Source: an uncultured Corynebacterium sp. (GTDB taxonomy: Bacteria; Actinomycetota; Actinomycetes; Mycobacteriales; Mycobacteriaceae). From it: a DNA stretch of 64,000 nt. Location: NCBI RefSeq assembly GCF_946223165.1, contig NZ_CAMIBP010000003.1:62001-126000 (forward strand), in the 5' to 3' direction. Made by a program: the position numbers and the translations under genes. Positions 29,313-38,408 of this stretch are shown piece after piece. Below the pieces are notes generated by a model. It was given only the letters and a program-made list of their open reading frames with translations. It ran no database searches and was not told the DNA's origin. Numbering within the stretch: position 1 is the first letter of the stretch; each line of letters starts with the position of its first letter.

Positions 29313-29355
29313 ACGACGCCCGCTTCCCACCGGGGGAGGCGGGCGTCGTCGTTTT
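29313..29355 (+). terminator. Terminator after amtR
   Basis: ACGACGCCCGC (29313-29323) pairs with GCGGGCGTCGT (29339-29349). The inner TTCCC/GGGAG extends the stem, and CGTTTTC follows. Confidence 0.8.
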
Positions 29356-29403
29356 CTCCTCCCGACGTGACGCCTCCGGAGACCCCACTGCCCGCACGGA
29401 ATG

Positions 29404-29450
29404 TTGCGCAGCTCACTCGCAGCGACTAGATTGAGTTATTAGTGATTAAC
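29404..29450 (+). promoter_or_regulatory. etfB promoter with overlapping TetR-type operator
   Basis: TTGCGC (29404-29409), a 17-bp spacer and TAGATT (29427-29432) form a good promoter. Two bases later comes GTTATTAGTGATTAAC (29435-29450), a 16-bp imperfect palindrome over the expected start point, 64 bp before the etfB ATG. It differs at only two positions from the consensus GTTAAYYGYGAKTAAC derived from the sites upstream of accD1 and tetR in this window. Confidence 0.65.
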
Positions 29451-29514
29451 TGAATTGCCGTTCGTGCAGGTTAACGCCCGCCCCGTAGAACTCACGAAGC
29501 CCGCGAGGTACACC

Positions 29515-30291
29515 ATGAACATTGCCGCCCTCGTCAAAGAAGTCCCCGACACCTTTGGCACCCGCTCCCTCCACCCCGACACGGGCCTAACCCAACGCGC
29601 AGACGGTGAGCCCGTCATTGACGAAATCTGCCAGCGCGCTGTCGAAGCCGCACTCACGCTCGCCGAAGCCAACCCGGACTCCACCGTCCACGTTGCCACC
29701 ATGGGCCCCGAGTCCGCGACCTCCTCCATCCGCAAAGCCCTGGCCATGGGCGCGGACGAGGCCATTCACGTCGTCGATGAGGACTTGGCGGGCGCGGATC
29801 TCACGCTGACCGCGGAGGTACTCGCCGCCGCTCTCCGCGACGGCGGCTACGACCTCGTACTCGCGGGCAACGCCGCCACCGACGGCATCGGCGGCATGAT
29901 TCCGGCCATGGTGGCTGAGCACCTGGGGTGGGCGCACCTGACCGAGCTCACCGAGCTTACCGTCTCCGATGGCGCAGTCTCCGGTTCCCGCCCCGCTGCG
30001 GGCGGCACCCTCCAGGTCAGTGCTCCTCTGCCCGCCGTCGTGAGCGTGACCGAATCCTTCCCTGACGGCCGCTTCCCCAATTTCAAGGGAATCATGGCAG
30101 CCAAGAAGAAGCCGCTCACCGTGCGCAGCTTGCACGACCTGGAGATCGACGCTCAGGACTTCAGCCACCCGCGCGCTATCCTCACCGCCGTTGCGCAGCG
30201 CCCGCCCAAGCAGGCCGGCGCCAAAGTCACGGACGACGGCACCGGTGCCCAGCAGATCTTCGACTACCTCGTGAGCAACAAGCTCATCTAG
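29515..30291 (+). CDS. etfB: Electron transfer flavoprotein beta subunit (EtfB/FixA)
   Basis: 258 aa from ATG 29515 (GAGG upstream). NIAALVKEVPDTFGTRSLHPDTG begins the chain. ALAMGADEAIHVVDEDL and LVLAGNAATDGIGGMIPAMVAEHLG mark the AMP/FAD-binding alpha-beta core, and FPNFKGIMAAKKKPL near the end is the recognition loop. With EtfA it takes electrons from acyl-CoA dehydrogenases, one of which is encoded in the facing operon. Confidence 0.95.
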   Translation: MNIAALVKEVPDTFGTRSLHPDTGLTQRADGEPVIDEICQRAVEAALTLAEANPDSTVHVATMGPESATSSIRKALAMGADEAIHVVDEDLAGADLTLTAEVLAAALRDGGYDLVLAGNAATDGIGGMIPAMVAEHLGWAHLTELTELTVSDGAVSGSRPAAGGTLQVSAPLPAVVSVTESFPDGRFPNFKGIMAAKKKPLTVRSLHDLEIDAQDFSHPRAILTAVAQRPPKQAGAKVTDDGTGAQQIFDYLVSNKLI

Positions 30292-30306
30292 CCCAAGGAG
30301 CCCGAC

Positions 30307-31281
30307 ATGACTGATTCCCTTTCCCCCATTCTCGTCGTCGCGGACTCCACGGTGGACGGCGCTCCCGCTGCCTCTACGGCTGAGCTCATTGGAGCGGCAC
30401 GCCAGCTGGGTTCGCCCGTCGTCGTGCTCGCCCTCCCCGACGACGCCCCGGAACCCGACCTCGCGTCCCTTGGCGCGGACCAGGTTCTCCTCGTACACGC
30501 GGGCGGCGCACTCACCGAGCCCGCGGTGTCCGCCACGGCTGCCGCCGATGCCGCCCTTCATCCCGCGGCCATCCTCCTGCCCCACTCCGTCGACGGGCGC
30601 GACGTCGCCGGCCGCCTGGCCGTGCGCCTGCGCCGCGCCCTGCTGGTCAACGCCACGGGCATCGAGCGCGACGAGGAAGGCATCATCGCCCACCACGCCG
30701 CGTTCGGCGGCTCGTTCACCTCGACCTCTGCCGCGACCCACAGCGCCCCCATCATCACCCTGCGCCCCGGGTCCATCGACGAGCGTTCCGAACCCGGCGC
30801 AGGTACCGCGCTATCGCTCGACATTCCCGCCGGCGAGGCCCCCGCCGCCACTATCACCAACCGCGTGGCGGCATCCACACAGTCCTCCCGCCCGGCGCTG
30901 ACCGGAGCCCCCATCGTCGTCTCTGGCGGTCGCGGACTGGGTTCGAAGGAGAACTTCGCGCTCGTCGAGGACCTTGCTGACGCCCTGGGCGCGGGCCTGG
31001 GGGCATCCCGCGCCGCCGTCGACGCCGGGTACATCGATCACTCGGCCCAGGTGGGCCAGACCGGTGTAACGGTCTCCCCGCAGGTCTACATCGCACTCGG
31101 CATCTCCGGTGCCATCCAGCACCTCGCGGGCATGCAAACCGCCAAGAACATCATCGTGGTGAACAAGGACGCCGAGGCTCCCCTCTTCGACATCGCCGAC
31201 CTCGGCATTGTGGGCGACGTCTTCACGGTCGTCCCCCAGCTCACCGAGCTCATCACCGCGCACCGCGCCGCCCAAGGATAG
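30307..31281 (+). CDS. etfA: Electron transfer flavoprotein alpha subunit (EtfA/FixB)
   Basis: 324 aa, 15 bp after etfB. The C-terminal FAD domain is clear: [25 protein letters not shown] (about residues 206-230), [22 protein letters not shown] and [26 protein letters not shown]. It forms the heterodimer with EtfB. No ETF:quinone oxidoreductase gene is adjacent; instead the next gene encodes a membrane cytochrome b. Confidence 0.95.
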   Translation: MTDSLSPILVVADSTVDGAPAASTAELIGAARQLGSPVVVLALPDDAPEPDLASLGADQVLLVHAGGALTEPAVSATAAADAALHPAAILLPHSVDGRDVAGRLAVRLRRALLVNATGIERDEEGIIAHHAAFGGSFTSTSAATHSAPIITLRPGSIDERSEPGAGTALSLDIPAGEAPAATITNRVAASTQSSRPALTGAPIVVSGGRGLGSKENFALVEDLADALGAGLGASRAAVDAGYIDHSAQVGQTGVTVSPQVYIALGISGAIQHLAGMQTAKNIIVVNKDAEAPLFDIADLGIVGDVFTVVPQLTELITAHRAAQG

Positions 31282-31289
31282 GTGCCCTC

Positions 31290-32993
31290 ATGACACTTGC
31301 CTCCCCACCTGACTCACGTCCCGCCCTGCGCCGCGGCCTGCCCCGCGTTCCCGGCGGCGAGCCTTGGCCACCCGCCTCCGCAGGCCCCGCAGTCGCCCCT
31401 ACGGTCGCCCCAGCCGGCGCCGCCACCACTGCTGCCGACGTCCCTGTCACTGCCCCCGCTACGCAGGCACCGCTAGCCGATGCCGCCCCGGCCCCCGGCG
31501 CCGCATCTGCATCCACGCGTGAATCCGCGGCCGATGCTGCTGCAACGGTGCACCTGCGCCGCGGCCTGCCGCGCATTCCGGGTGGCGAGCCGTGGCCGCC
31601 GCAGTCGGCTGCAGGCCCCGCCGCGACTTCCGACACCACCCCGCCTGCTCCCTCTGCCCCCGCAGCACATTCTCACGCAGCCGACGCCGCTGCCGCTCCC
31701 GTTGATGCTGGCGCTGCCGCTGCCACAGCAGCTGCGACCGCTACGGCAGCCGCGGCAACGGTGGCCTCCGCGCCGGTAGGGGCTACCACTGCCCCTGGCA
31801 GCACAACGACGATGGCGCTGCGCCGCGGGCTGCCCCGCGTACCGGGCGGCGAGCCGTGGCCCACCGTCGAGTCCGTTGTGGTGGAGTCCGCAGCCGCGCC
31901 CGTGCCGAGTACTCCACAGGCGCAGCAGACCGCGGAGGACACGCCGGCAAGCGATGCCACACTCGTGGCGTCTCCGCAGCCTGCACAGGCCCCGGAGCAG
32001 GCGGCATCGGCGGCTGCCGCGGCGGCTTCGGCCGACGCTGTGCCTGCCCCGGCCGCATCCGAGCCGGCCGCGCCCGCACAGAAGCACGGGCCGCTCACTG
32101 GCGCCCAGTGGGCGGGCGTCGGCGCAGGCGTGTTGGTGCTCGTGGGCGTCATCGTCGCTGCTGCACGCTGGTACCTGGGCACCGACAGCGGCGCGGAGTT
32201 CCTCGCCCGGTACCCCGGCCACGCCCCGCTGCCGGAGAACGCCCCGGTGGGCACGCCGGCGTGGCTCAACTGGGCGCACGTGTTCAACATGTTCCTCATG
32301 GTCATGATCATCCGCACGGGTATCCAGATTCACGGGGAACGCCGAGCCGAGGCCTATTGGACGCCGCGGTGGAATCCACAGCGCAAGATCAGCCTGACTA
32401 TCTGGTTCCACCAGACGATGGATCTGCTGTGGGTTCTCAACGGAGTGGTGTTCTTCGTCTCGCTGTTCGCCACGGGTCAATGGATGAAGATCGTACCCAC
32501 CAGCTGGGATGTCTTCCCGAATGCGTGGTCGGCCCTCGTGCAGTACGCCAGCGTGGACTGGCCCACCGAAAACGGCTGGGTGCACTATAACGGTCTGCAG
32601 CAGCTGGCGTACTTCGTCACCGTCTTCATCGCGGCACCGCTGGCCGTTGCCACCGGCGTACGCATGAGCGGGCTGTGGCCCGCGTCGAACGACACGCTCA
32701 ACAAGCTCTACCCGGCGCCCGTGGCGCGCACGCTCCACTTCCCCGTCATGGTCTACTTCGTGGCGTTCATCGTCGTGCACGTGGCTCTCGTCTTCCTCAC
32801 CGGCGCGCTGCGCAACCTCAACCACATGTTCGCCGCCCGCGGCTCCGAGGATCCGTCTGTCTACGCGGGCAACTGGCTCGGCTTCGGTCTGTTCCTCCTC
32901 GCCGCGCTCATCACCGCCGGCGCGGCCTGCGCAGCGCGGCCGCTCGTGCTAGCGCCAGTCGCCCGCCTCTTCGGAACCGTCACCAACCGCTAG
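31290..32993 (+). CDS. Membrane cytochrome b-type protein with triple LRRGLPR repeat N-terminus
   Basis: 567 aa, starts 8 bp after etfA. Residues 1-264 are Ala/Pro-rich and likely disordered, with three near-identical copies of LRRGLPR(V/I)PGGEPWP at 13-27, 89-103 and 177-191. From about residue 270 a membrane domain follows: GVGAGVLVLVGVIVAAARW, WAHVFNMFLMVMIIRTG, WFHQTMDLLWVLNGVVFFV, a loop with GWVHYNGLQQLAYF, then LHFPVMVYFVAFIVVHVALVFL and a last helix. Paired His (AHVFN, WFHQT, LHFPV, VVHVA) are candidate haem b ligands, as in cytochrome b561/formate-dehydrogenase-gamma folds. Operon position suggests an electron route between ETF and the quinone pool (inference). Confidence 0.78.
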   Translation: MTLASPPDSRPALRRGLPRVPGGEPWPPASAGPAVAPTVAPAGAATTAADVPVTAPATQAPLADAAPAPGAASASTRESAADAAATVHLRRGLPRIPGGEPWPPQSAAGPAATSDTTPPAPSAPAAHSHAADAAAAPVDAGAAAATAAATATAAAATVASAPVGATTAPGSTTTMALRRGLPRVPGGEPWPTVESVVVESAAAPVPSTPQAQQTAEDTPASDATLVASPQPAQAPEQAASAAAAAASADAVPAPAASEPAAPAQKHGPLTGAQWAGVGAGVLVLVGVIVAAARWYLGTDSGAEFLARYPGHAPLPENAPVGTPAWLNWAHVFNMFLMVMIIRTGIQIHGERRAEAYWTPRWNPQRKISLTIWFHQTMDLLWVLNGVVFFVSLFATGQWMKIVPTSWDVFPNAWSALVQYASVDWPTENGWVHYNGLQQLAYFVTVFIAAPLAVATGVRMSGLWPASNDTLNKLYPAPVARTLHFPVMVYFVAFIVVHVALVFLTGALRNLNHMFAARGSEDPSVYAGNWLGFGLFLLAALITAGAACAARPLVLAPVARLFGTVTNR

Positions 32994-33018
32994 CCTCGCG
33001 GCGTCAGCCGCCACACTT

Positions 33019-33054
33019 AAGGCCCGTCCTCCTGGTTCAGGAGTGACGGGCCTT
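33019..33054. terminator. Bidirectional hairpin between cytochrome b and thioesterase genes
   Basis: AAGGCCCGTC-CTCCTG-GTT-CAGGAG-T-GACGGGCCTT forms a 16-bp stem with one bulged T, flanked by CCAC/GTGG. It is in the gap between converging genes. Confidence 0.65.
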
Positions 33055-33101
33055 GTGGTGTATGCGCGCGGCATCGCCCCCGATACCGAGGGCCACTCCG
33101 G

Positions 33102-33890
33102 CTAGAGCTTGCGCAGCGTCAGGGACTGCTCCGCGCGGCCCACGGGGCCGTGAATGTCGTGCAGCGTCGAGGACGTCAGGCCAATGCCGTGAGAGCCCCA
33201 GGAGACCTTGGTGTCAAGGCCGGTCCACTCGGACGTGGGCTGGCGGAAGAAGTGAACGGTCAGATCCACATTGGGGAATGCCCATTCCTCGGGATTCTGG
33301 CGCGGGTTGATGCCGTTGGCCACGTCAACGCGAGACATGTATTCCGCAATCGCGATGGGCTCCTCCCCCTCGACAAGATGATTCGGCGAGGTCAGCCACA
33401 TCCCACCCCGGCCGGGCCGAGCCGGAATGGCACGTCGGCCCCGGATCTGCGCGATGTAACCGCCACCCCAGGTTTCGGCCATGATGGCTTCGGGGCACTC
33501 CTCCGGCGCGGGCAGCGGCTCGTACTCGATACCCTCGGCCTCCGCGGTGTCGGAGGGGATGAGGTACCAGGCGCGCGCAGTAATGACGGCACGCTCGCCG
33601 GCTGAACACACGGCCTCGACCAGCTCAATGGTGCGTCCGGGGCGCTTGACCTCGACGGTAACCTCGACTTCCTGGAACGGCAGGCGCCCCAGGATGTCGA
33701 AGGAGACGCGGCTGAGGTCGAGCGCGCCCCCGTCCTTGTCCTGACGGTGCTGCTCCATGACGTGGACCATGAGGCCCGCCAAGGAGGCGAAGTGGTAATC
33801 CTCGGTCGACCACGCACCCTCCGCATGGATCGTGGGCTCGTAGGTGTTCTCACCTGTGCGACGGAAGAAGAAGTCAGATTGATCGGTCAT
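33102..33890 (-). CDS. Acyl-CoA thioesterase-like double-hotdog protein
   Basis: 262 aa. SFFF-type start DQSDFFFRRTGENTYEPT, then the first hotdog (WSTEDYHFASLAGLMVHVMEQHRQ...RVSFDILGRLPF) and the second (NVDLTVHFFRQPTSEWTGLDTKVSWGSHGIGLTSSTLHDIHG). This matches the TesB-like/4HBT_3 thioesterases. Presumed to hydrolyse an acyl-CoA and release free CoA. Last gene of the catabolic run; a 134-bp gap before it contains a possible own promoter and a TGTC-CCGC-GACA dyad. Confidence 0.82.
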   Translation of the reverse strand: MTDQSDFFFRRTGENTYEPTIHAEGAWSTEDYHFASLAGLMVHVMEQHRQDKDGGALDLSRVSFDILGRLPFQEVEVTVEVKRPGRTIELVEAVCSAGERAVITARAWYLIPSDTAEAEGIEYEPLPAPEECPEAIMAETWGGGYIAQIRGRRAIPARPGRGGMWLTSPNHLVEGEEPIAIAEYMSRVDVANGINPRQNPEEWAFPNVDLTVHFFRQPTSEWTGLDTKVSWGSHGIGLTSSTLHDIHGPVGRAEQSLTLRKL

Positions 33891-34024
33891 GGAAAGTCTC
33901 CTTAGTCATGTGCAGGATCGACTGTGTCCCGCGACATAGTTTCCTCTATAGACTAATGGTCATTCGTGGACGGTGCAGGACAAAGGCGGCCCGCCGTGTC
34001 GAGGGAGCCGCCCGCGCCCTGTGG

Positions 34025-35746
34025 CTAGACCCAGCCGAGCACGCGCGGGGCCATCTCGCGCAGCTCCACCTTGCGGACCTTGCCCGACGCGGTCATCGGG
34101 TAGGAATCCACGATGTGGACGTAGCGCGGAATCTTCTGTCGCGACAGCTTGCCGTGGGCGAAGGCAGCGATGTCGTCGGCAGTGAGCTTCTCCGCGCCAT
34201 CGTGGAGGATGAGCCAGGCCATGATCTCCTCGCCATACTTGTCGTCCGGAACGCCGATGACCTCGACGTCTACCACGTCGGGATGCGTGCGCAGGAATTC
34301 CTCAATCTCGCGCGGGTAGATGTTCTCACCGCCGCGGATCAGCATGTCCTTAAGGCGGCCAGTGATGGAGAGATAACCGTCCTCATCCAGGGTGCCCAGA
34401 TCGCCGGTGCGCATCCAGCCCTCAGGATCAATAGCCTCGGCGGTCTTTTCGGGGTGCTCCCAGTATTCCTTCATGACGGAGTAGCCACGGACCATGACCT
34501 CGCCCTGAACGCCGACGGAGACGACCTCGCCGGTCTCCTCGTCCACGACCTTGGCCTCAAGGTGCGGCATAATCTGACCGACGGTGCCCACGCGCTTTTC
34601 CAGTGGATCATCCTGGCGGGTCTGGAACGACACCGGGGAGGTCTCCGTCATGCCGTAGCAGATGGAGATGCCGGTCATACCAAACTCGTCCATGACACGA
34701 CGCATGGTGCTCGACGGGCACGAGGAACCGGCCATGATACCGGTGCGCAGGGTGGACAGCTCATAGGGAGAGCCGTACTCGATGTGGTCCTCAGCCTCGG
34801 CGAGCTCGTGAATAAACATGGTGGGCACGCCGTAAAGAGCGGTGGCGCCAGCGGCCTGGACGGCCTTGAGCGACTCGCGCGGCTTGAAGGACGGTGCAGG
34901 AATGATGATGCATGCGCCGTGGCTAAACGCCGCGATGGTGCCCATGACCATGCCAAAGCAGTGGAAGAACGGGACCGGGGTACACACGCGGTCGACCTCG
35001 GTGAAGCCAAGAAGTTCGCCGACGAAGAAGCCGTTGTTAAGGATGTTGCGGTGGGTCAGCGTTGCACCCTTGGGAAAGCCCGTGGTGCCGGAGGTGAACT
35101 GCAGGTTGACCGGGTCATTGTTATCCAGCCCGGCCACGACCTCAGACAGGTCCTCGATGGGGCTCTCGATGTACTCAAACCACTCGTCGGAGCCGAAGTA
35201 GCACACGTCCTCCAGCGGAATGGTGCGCTGCTTGCGGGCCTCGTTGAGCATGGTTCGGTACTCGGAGTCCTTGTAGCGACGGGCGGCGAAGACCATGCGG
35301 CAGCCGGATTTGTCGAGTACGTAGTTGAGCTCGGACTGGCGGTAGGCCGGGTTGATGTTGACCAAGATGAGGCCCAAGTGGTGGCAGGCCCACTGGACCA
35401 CGAGCCACTCCCATCGGTTGGTGGACCAGATGCCCACGCGGTCGCCGGTCTTGAGCCCCTTGCGGTGCAGCGCGGAGGCCAGGGCGAGGACCAGCTGGTA
35501 GAAGCGCTCGTAGGTCAGCGTCTTGTCGGCGTAGACGTCCACAATGCACTCGCGGCCCGGGTACTTGGCCACGATGTCGCGCAGAATCTTGCCCAGGGTT
35601 TCCTCGCGGAGCGCGGCCGCGCCCTGATCGATGGTGGCGCCGATGACGTACGAGAGGTCGTTGCCCTGCTCATCCGTGGCAATCGCGCCATACGGGGTCG
35701 TGCGGGTGGCGTACGTGGCATTGTTGGCGGTTACAGCGGTGGTCAT
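34025..35746 (-). CDS. fadD: Acyl-CoA synthetase (FadD35-like, AMP-forming)
   Basis: 573 aa from ATG 35746 (AAGGAAG at 8 nt; the GTG at 35755 abuts the RBS). ANL-superfamily motifs: FTSGTTGFPKG (P-loop, about residue 205), YGMTET near 340, GWMRTGDLG near 435, GRLKDMLIRGGENIYP and PMTASGKVRK with the catalytic Lys near the C-terminus. Activates a carboxylic acid to acyl-CoA. Position beside citE, maoC, fadE, accA1 and accD1 parallels Rv2505c, so a branched-chain or methyl-branched acid is a reasonable guess. Confidence 0.92.
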   Translation of the reverse strand: MTTAVTANNATYATRTTPYGAIATDEQGNDLSYVIGATIDQGAAALREETLGKILRDIVAKYPGRECIVDVYADKTLTYERFYQLVLALASALHRKGLKTGDRVGIWSTNRWEWLVVQWACHHLGLILVNINPAYRQSELNYVLDKSGCRMVFAARRYKDSEYRTMLNEARKQRTIPLEDVCYFGSDEWFEYIESPIEDLSEVVAGLDNNDPVNLQFTSGTTGFPKGATLTHRNILNNGFFVGELLGFTEVDRVCTPVPFFHCFGMVMGTIAAFSHGACIIIPAPSFKPRESLKAVQAAGATALYGVPTMFIHELAEAEDHIEYGSPYELSTLRTGIMAGSSCPSSTMRRVMDEFGMTGISICYGMTETSPVSFQTRQDDPLEKRVGTVGQIMPHLEAKVVDEETGEVVSVGVQGEVMVRGYSVMKEYWEHPEKTAEAIDPEGWMRTGDLGTLDEDGYLSITGRLKDMLIRGGENIYPREIEEFLRTHPDVVDVEVIGVPDDKYGEEIMAWLILHDGAEKLTADDIAAFAHGKLSRQKIPRYVHIVDSYPMTASGKVRKVELREMAPRVLGWV

Positions 35747-35774
35747 GATTGTCACTTCCTTTTCATTGGGTCCG

Positions 35775-36671
35775 TTAGGGGATGGTTACCGTGGTGTCAG
35801 CAGAGTTTCCGGCGGCGTGCCCGGCACGCACGAGGATGCCGCGGGCCTGACGGAAGAGGGGTTCGTCGACCATGCGGCCGCGATAGGCAAAGGCCCCGGC
35901 GTTGTGCTGTGCCTCATCCATGAGTCCCTGCGCCCAGTCGATCTGCTCGTCGGTGGGCCGGAAGGCCTCCCGGATGACGGGGACTTGGCTGGGGTGGATG
36001 CACACGGAACCGGCGAAGCCAAGCGAGGCAGCATCGACGGCCTCGGCGCGCAGCCCATCGAGGTTGGGGATATCCATGAAGACGGCGTCAAGCATGGCGC
36101 GGCCAAAGGCAGCTGCGGCGAGTTGGACCTGGGCGCGAGCCACGCGCGGGACGTCGCGGTAGGTGCCGTCTTCGAAACGAGAGGAGAAACCACCCATGCC
36201 AGCGGTGAGATCTTCAGCGCCCCAGAACATGGCCACGCAGCCCTCCGCAGCGGCGGTCTCGGCCGCGCGCACGACACCCAGCGGGGTCTCCACGAGAGCG
36301 ACGATCTGCGCGTCCGGCACGGCGGCACGGAGCTTGGCGATGCCGCCCGCTCCCTCAGCCTTGGGCAGGAGGACCTGGCGGAATTCGGTGGCGGCGACGA
36401 GGGCGGCATCGGCGGCAAACTGCGGGCTGTCCGCGGCGCCGACCCGGACGATGGTGCGGGCCGGGTCGAGGCCGCAGGTGCGAACGTTCTCGCGCGCGGC
36501 CTCGAGGTTCTCCGGGCGGCAGCCGTCCTCCAGGTCAAGAATGACCATGTCCGCGCGGTCCATGGCCTTGGCGAAGCGATCCGGGTGATCGGCTGGGACG
36601 AAGAGAATGGCGGGGCCGACGGGCAGCCAATTCGCGCCGTCGAAGGTTGCGTCGGTTGCAGCAGAAGTCAT
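35775..36671 (-). CDS. citE: CitE-like acyl-CoA lyase (HpcH/HpaI family)
   Basis: 298 aa. TIM-barrel lyase with ILFVPADHPDRFAKA, DMVILDLEDG (metal site), IVALVETPLGV, FWGAEDLTAGMGG and SVCIHPSQVPVIREAF. No CitD or CitF citrate-lyase partners are nearby. The M. tuberculosis orthologue by context, Rv2498c, has been described as a 3-hydroxy-3-methylglutaryl-CoA-type lyase, which fits leucine breakdown to acetyl-CoA and acetoacetate. The start codon ATGA overlaps the maoC stop. Confidence 0.88.
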   Translation of the reverse strand: MTSAATDATFDGANWLPVGPAILFVPADHPDRFAKAMDRADMVILDLEDGCRPENLEAARENVRTCGLDPARTIVRVGAADSPQFAADAALVAATEFRQVLLPKAEGAGGIAKLRAAVPDAQIVALVETPLGVVRAAETAAAEGCVAMFWGAEDLTAGMGGFSSRFEDGTYRDVPRVARAQVQLAAAAFGRAMLDAVFMDIPNLDGLRAEAVDAASLGFAGSVCIHPSQVPVIREAFRPTDEQIDWAQGLMDEAQHNAGAFAYRGRMVDEPLFRQARGILVRAGHAAGNSADTTVTIP

Positions 36672-37186
36672 GACTGCCCCGCTCCTTCCGCCGCAGATTC
36701 CTCCGTGGGGCGGCACAGGACCAGCGTGGCGCGGGTGGCCCGGCAGACGATGTCGCCGTGCTGGTTGCGGCCGATGTGCTCGAGGTTGACGATGCCCTGG
36801 CTCGGGCGGGAAGAGCTCAGGCGCTTGGAGACGCAGACGGTCTCGGCGTAGAGCGTGTCGCCGTGGAACATGGGCTTGGGGAAGGAGACCTCCGTAAAGC
36901 CCAGGTTGGCCACGATGGTGCCCAGGGTCAGTTGGCTCACGGACAGGCCCACCACCGTGGAGAGGGTCCACATGGAGTTGACCAGGCGCTCACCAGACCC
37001 CGGCGACGTGGGGTGGGCCTGCTGGGCGGACCAGTGGGCGTCGAGATGGAGCGGCTGCGTGTTCATGGTCAAGGTGGTGAACACGACATCGTCGGCCTCG
37101 GTGACGGTGCGGCCCGGACGGTGAAGGTAGCGGGTGCCCTCCTCGTATTCCTCGAACCAGAGACCGCGCTGGATGACGTCTGCCAT
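36668..37186 (-). CDS. MaoC-like hotdog dehydratase/hydratase
   Basis: 172 aa. The hydratase motif MNTQPLHLDAHWSAQ (about residues 41-55) carries the Asn/His pair typical of R-hydratases. The MaoC-type LGFTEVSFPKPMFHGDTLYAETVCVSKR follows. In this operon it is the best candidate for hydrating 3-methylglutaconyl-CoA before the lyase step (compare Rv2499c); no crotonase-fold hydratase is present. Overlaps citE by 4 bp and follows the dehydrogenase by 10 bp. Confidence 0.87.
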   Translation of the reverse strand: MADVIQRGLWFEEYEEGTRYLHRPGRTVTEADDVVFTTLTMNTQPLHLDAHWSAQQAHPTSPGSGERLVNSMWTLSTVVGLSVSQLTLGTIVANLGFTEVSFPKPMFHGDTLYAETVCVSKRLSSSRPSQGIVNLEHIGRNQHGDIVCRATRATLVLCRPTEESAAEGAGQS

Positions 37187-37196
37187 AGTGACTCCC

Positions 37197-38357
37197 TTAC
37201 AGACCCAGTCCGCGGGCGATGAGCATGAGCTGGACCTCGGTGGTGCCCTCGCCGATCTCCAGGATCTTGGAGTCGCGGTAGTGGCGGGCCACGCGGTACT
37301 CGTTCATGAAGCCGTAGCCGCCGTGGATCTGGGTGGCGTCGCGGGCATTGTCCATGGCCGCCTCCGAGGACACGAGCTTGGCGATGTAGGCGTCCTGGCG
37401 GAAGTCGAGGCCCTTGACCATCTTCGCGGCGGCGGCCTGCCAGGCCAGGCGCGCGGTGTGGACTCGTGCCTGCATACGGGCAATCTTGAACGAGATGGCC
37501 TGGTACTCGGAAATCGGCTTGCCCATGGAGGTCCGCTCCTTGGCGTACTTCACGGACTCATCGATGCAGCCCTGCGCCGCGCCCGTGGCCACCGCGGCGA
37601 TGGCCACGCGGCCCTCCGCCAGGATGGACAGGAAGTTGGCGTAACCGCGGCCGCGCTCGCCCAGCAGGTTCTCCTGTGGGACGCGGACGTCGGTGAAGGT
37701 GAGCGGGTGGGTGTCCGAGGCGTTCCAGCCAACCTTGTCGTACGCGGGCTCCACAGTAAAGCCCGGGGTGCCGTTGGGCACGATGATGGTGGAGATTTCC
37801 TTCTTACCGTCCGGCTTCGTGCCGGTCACCGCGGTGACGGTGACGAGCTCCGTGATGTCGGTACCGGAGTTGGTGATGAATTGCTTGGATCCGTTGATGA
37901 CCCAGTCCCCGCCGTCCTCCACGGCGGTGGTCTTGGTGGCACCGGCGTCGGAGCCGGCGCCAGCCTCGGTAAGGCCGAAGCCCGCCAGCTTAGAACCGGA
38001 GGCCAGGCCCGGCAGGTAGCGCTGCTTCTGTTCCTCCGTGCCGAAGTGGAAGATGGGCATCATGCCCAGGCCCACGCCGGCCTCCAGGGTCATGGCCACG
38101 GACTGGTCCACGCGGGCCAGCTCCTCGAGGGCAATGCCCAAGGAGAGGTAGTCGCCGCCCATGCCGCCGTATTCCTCCGGGAAGGGCAGGCCGTAGAGGC
38201 CGAGCTCGCCCATCTGGGCCTGGACCTCGTAGGGGAAGGTGTGGTCCTTATCGTGCTGGTAGGACACGGGGGCCACGACCTCATTGGCAAACTCGCGGAC
38301 GACGTTTTGCAGCTCGCGGTACTCCTCGGGCAGGTCGGTGATGTTGATGTCAGTCAT
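37197..38357 (-). CDS. fadE: Acyl-CoA dehydrogenase (isovaleryl-CoA dehydrogenase-like, FadE19 type)
   Basis: 386 aa, FAD enzyme of the inner matrix fold. FGLTEAGAGSDAGATKTTA (FAD/substrate signature, about residues 122-140), NGSKQFITNSG, and C-terminal QIHGGYGFMNEYRVARHYRD with IGEGTTEVQ, which carries the usual Glu of the family. Electrons go to ETF, encoded at 29515-31281. Neighbours (biotin carboxylase, carboxyltransferase, MaoC, CitE) indicate the isovaleryl-CoA to 3-methylcrotonyl-CoA step of leucine catabolism. Confidence 0.93.
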   Translation of the reverse strand: MTDINITDLPEEYRELQNVVREFANEVVAPVSYQHDKDHTFPYEVQAQMGELGLYGLPFPEEYGGMGGDYLSLGIALEELARVDQSVAMTLEAGVGLGMMPIFHFGTEEQKQRYLPGLASGSKLAGFGLTEAGAGSDAGATKTTAVEDGGDWVINGSKQFITNSGTDITELVTVTAVTGTKPDGKKEISTIIVPNGTPGFTVEPAYDKVGWNASDTHPLTFTDVRVPQENLLGERGRGYANFLSILAEGRVAIAAVATGAAQGCIDESVKYAKERTSMGKPISEYQAISFKIARMQARVHTARLAWQAAAAKMVKGLDFRQDAYIAKLVSSEAAMDNARDATQIHGGYGFMNEYRVARHYRDSKILEIGEGTTEVQLMLIARGLGL

Positions 38358-38408
38358 GATGGTTCTCCTCTAGGTGTGGTGGGTGTGCGTTATGGCGTGG
38401 GTGGCGGC

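Noticed and set aside
29515..32993. Electron-bifurcating ETF (Fix/Bcd type)
   Set aside because: No FixC/FixX or Bcd-type partner is adjacent and nothing specific to bifurcating ETFs could be recognised by eye; treated as a standard acyl-CoA dehydrogenase ETF.
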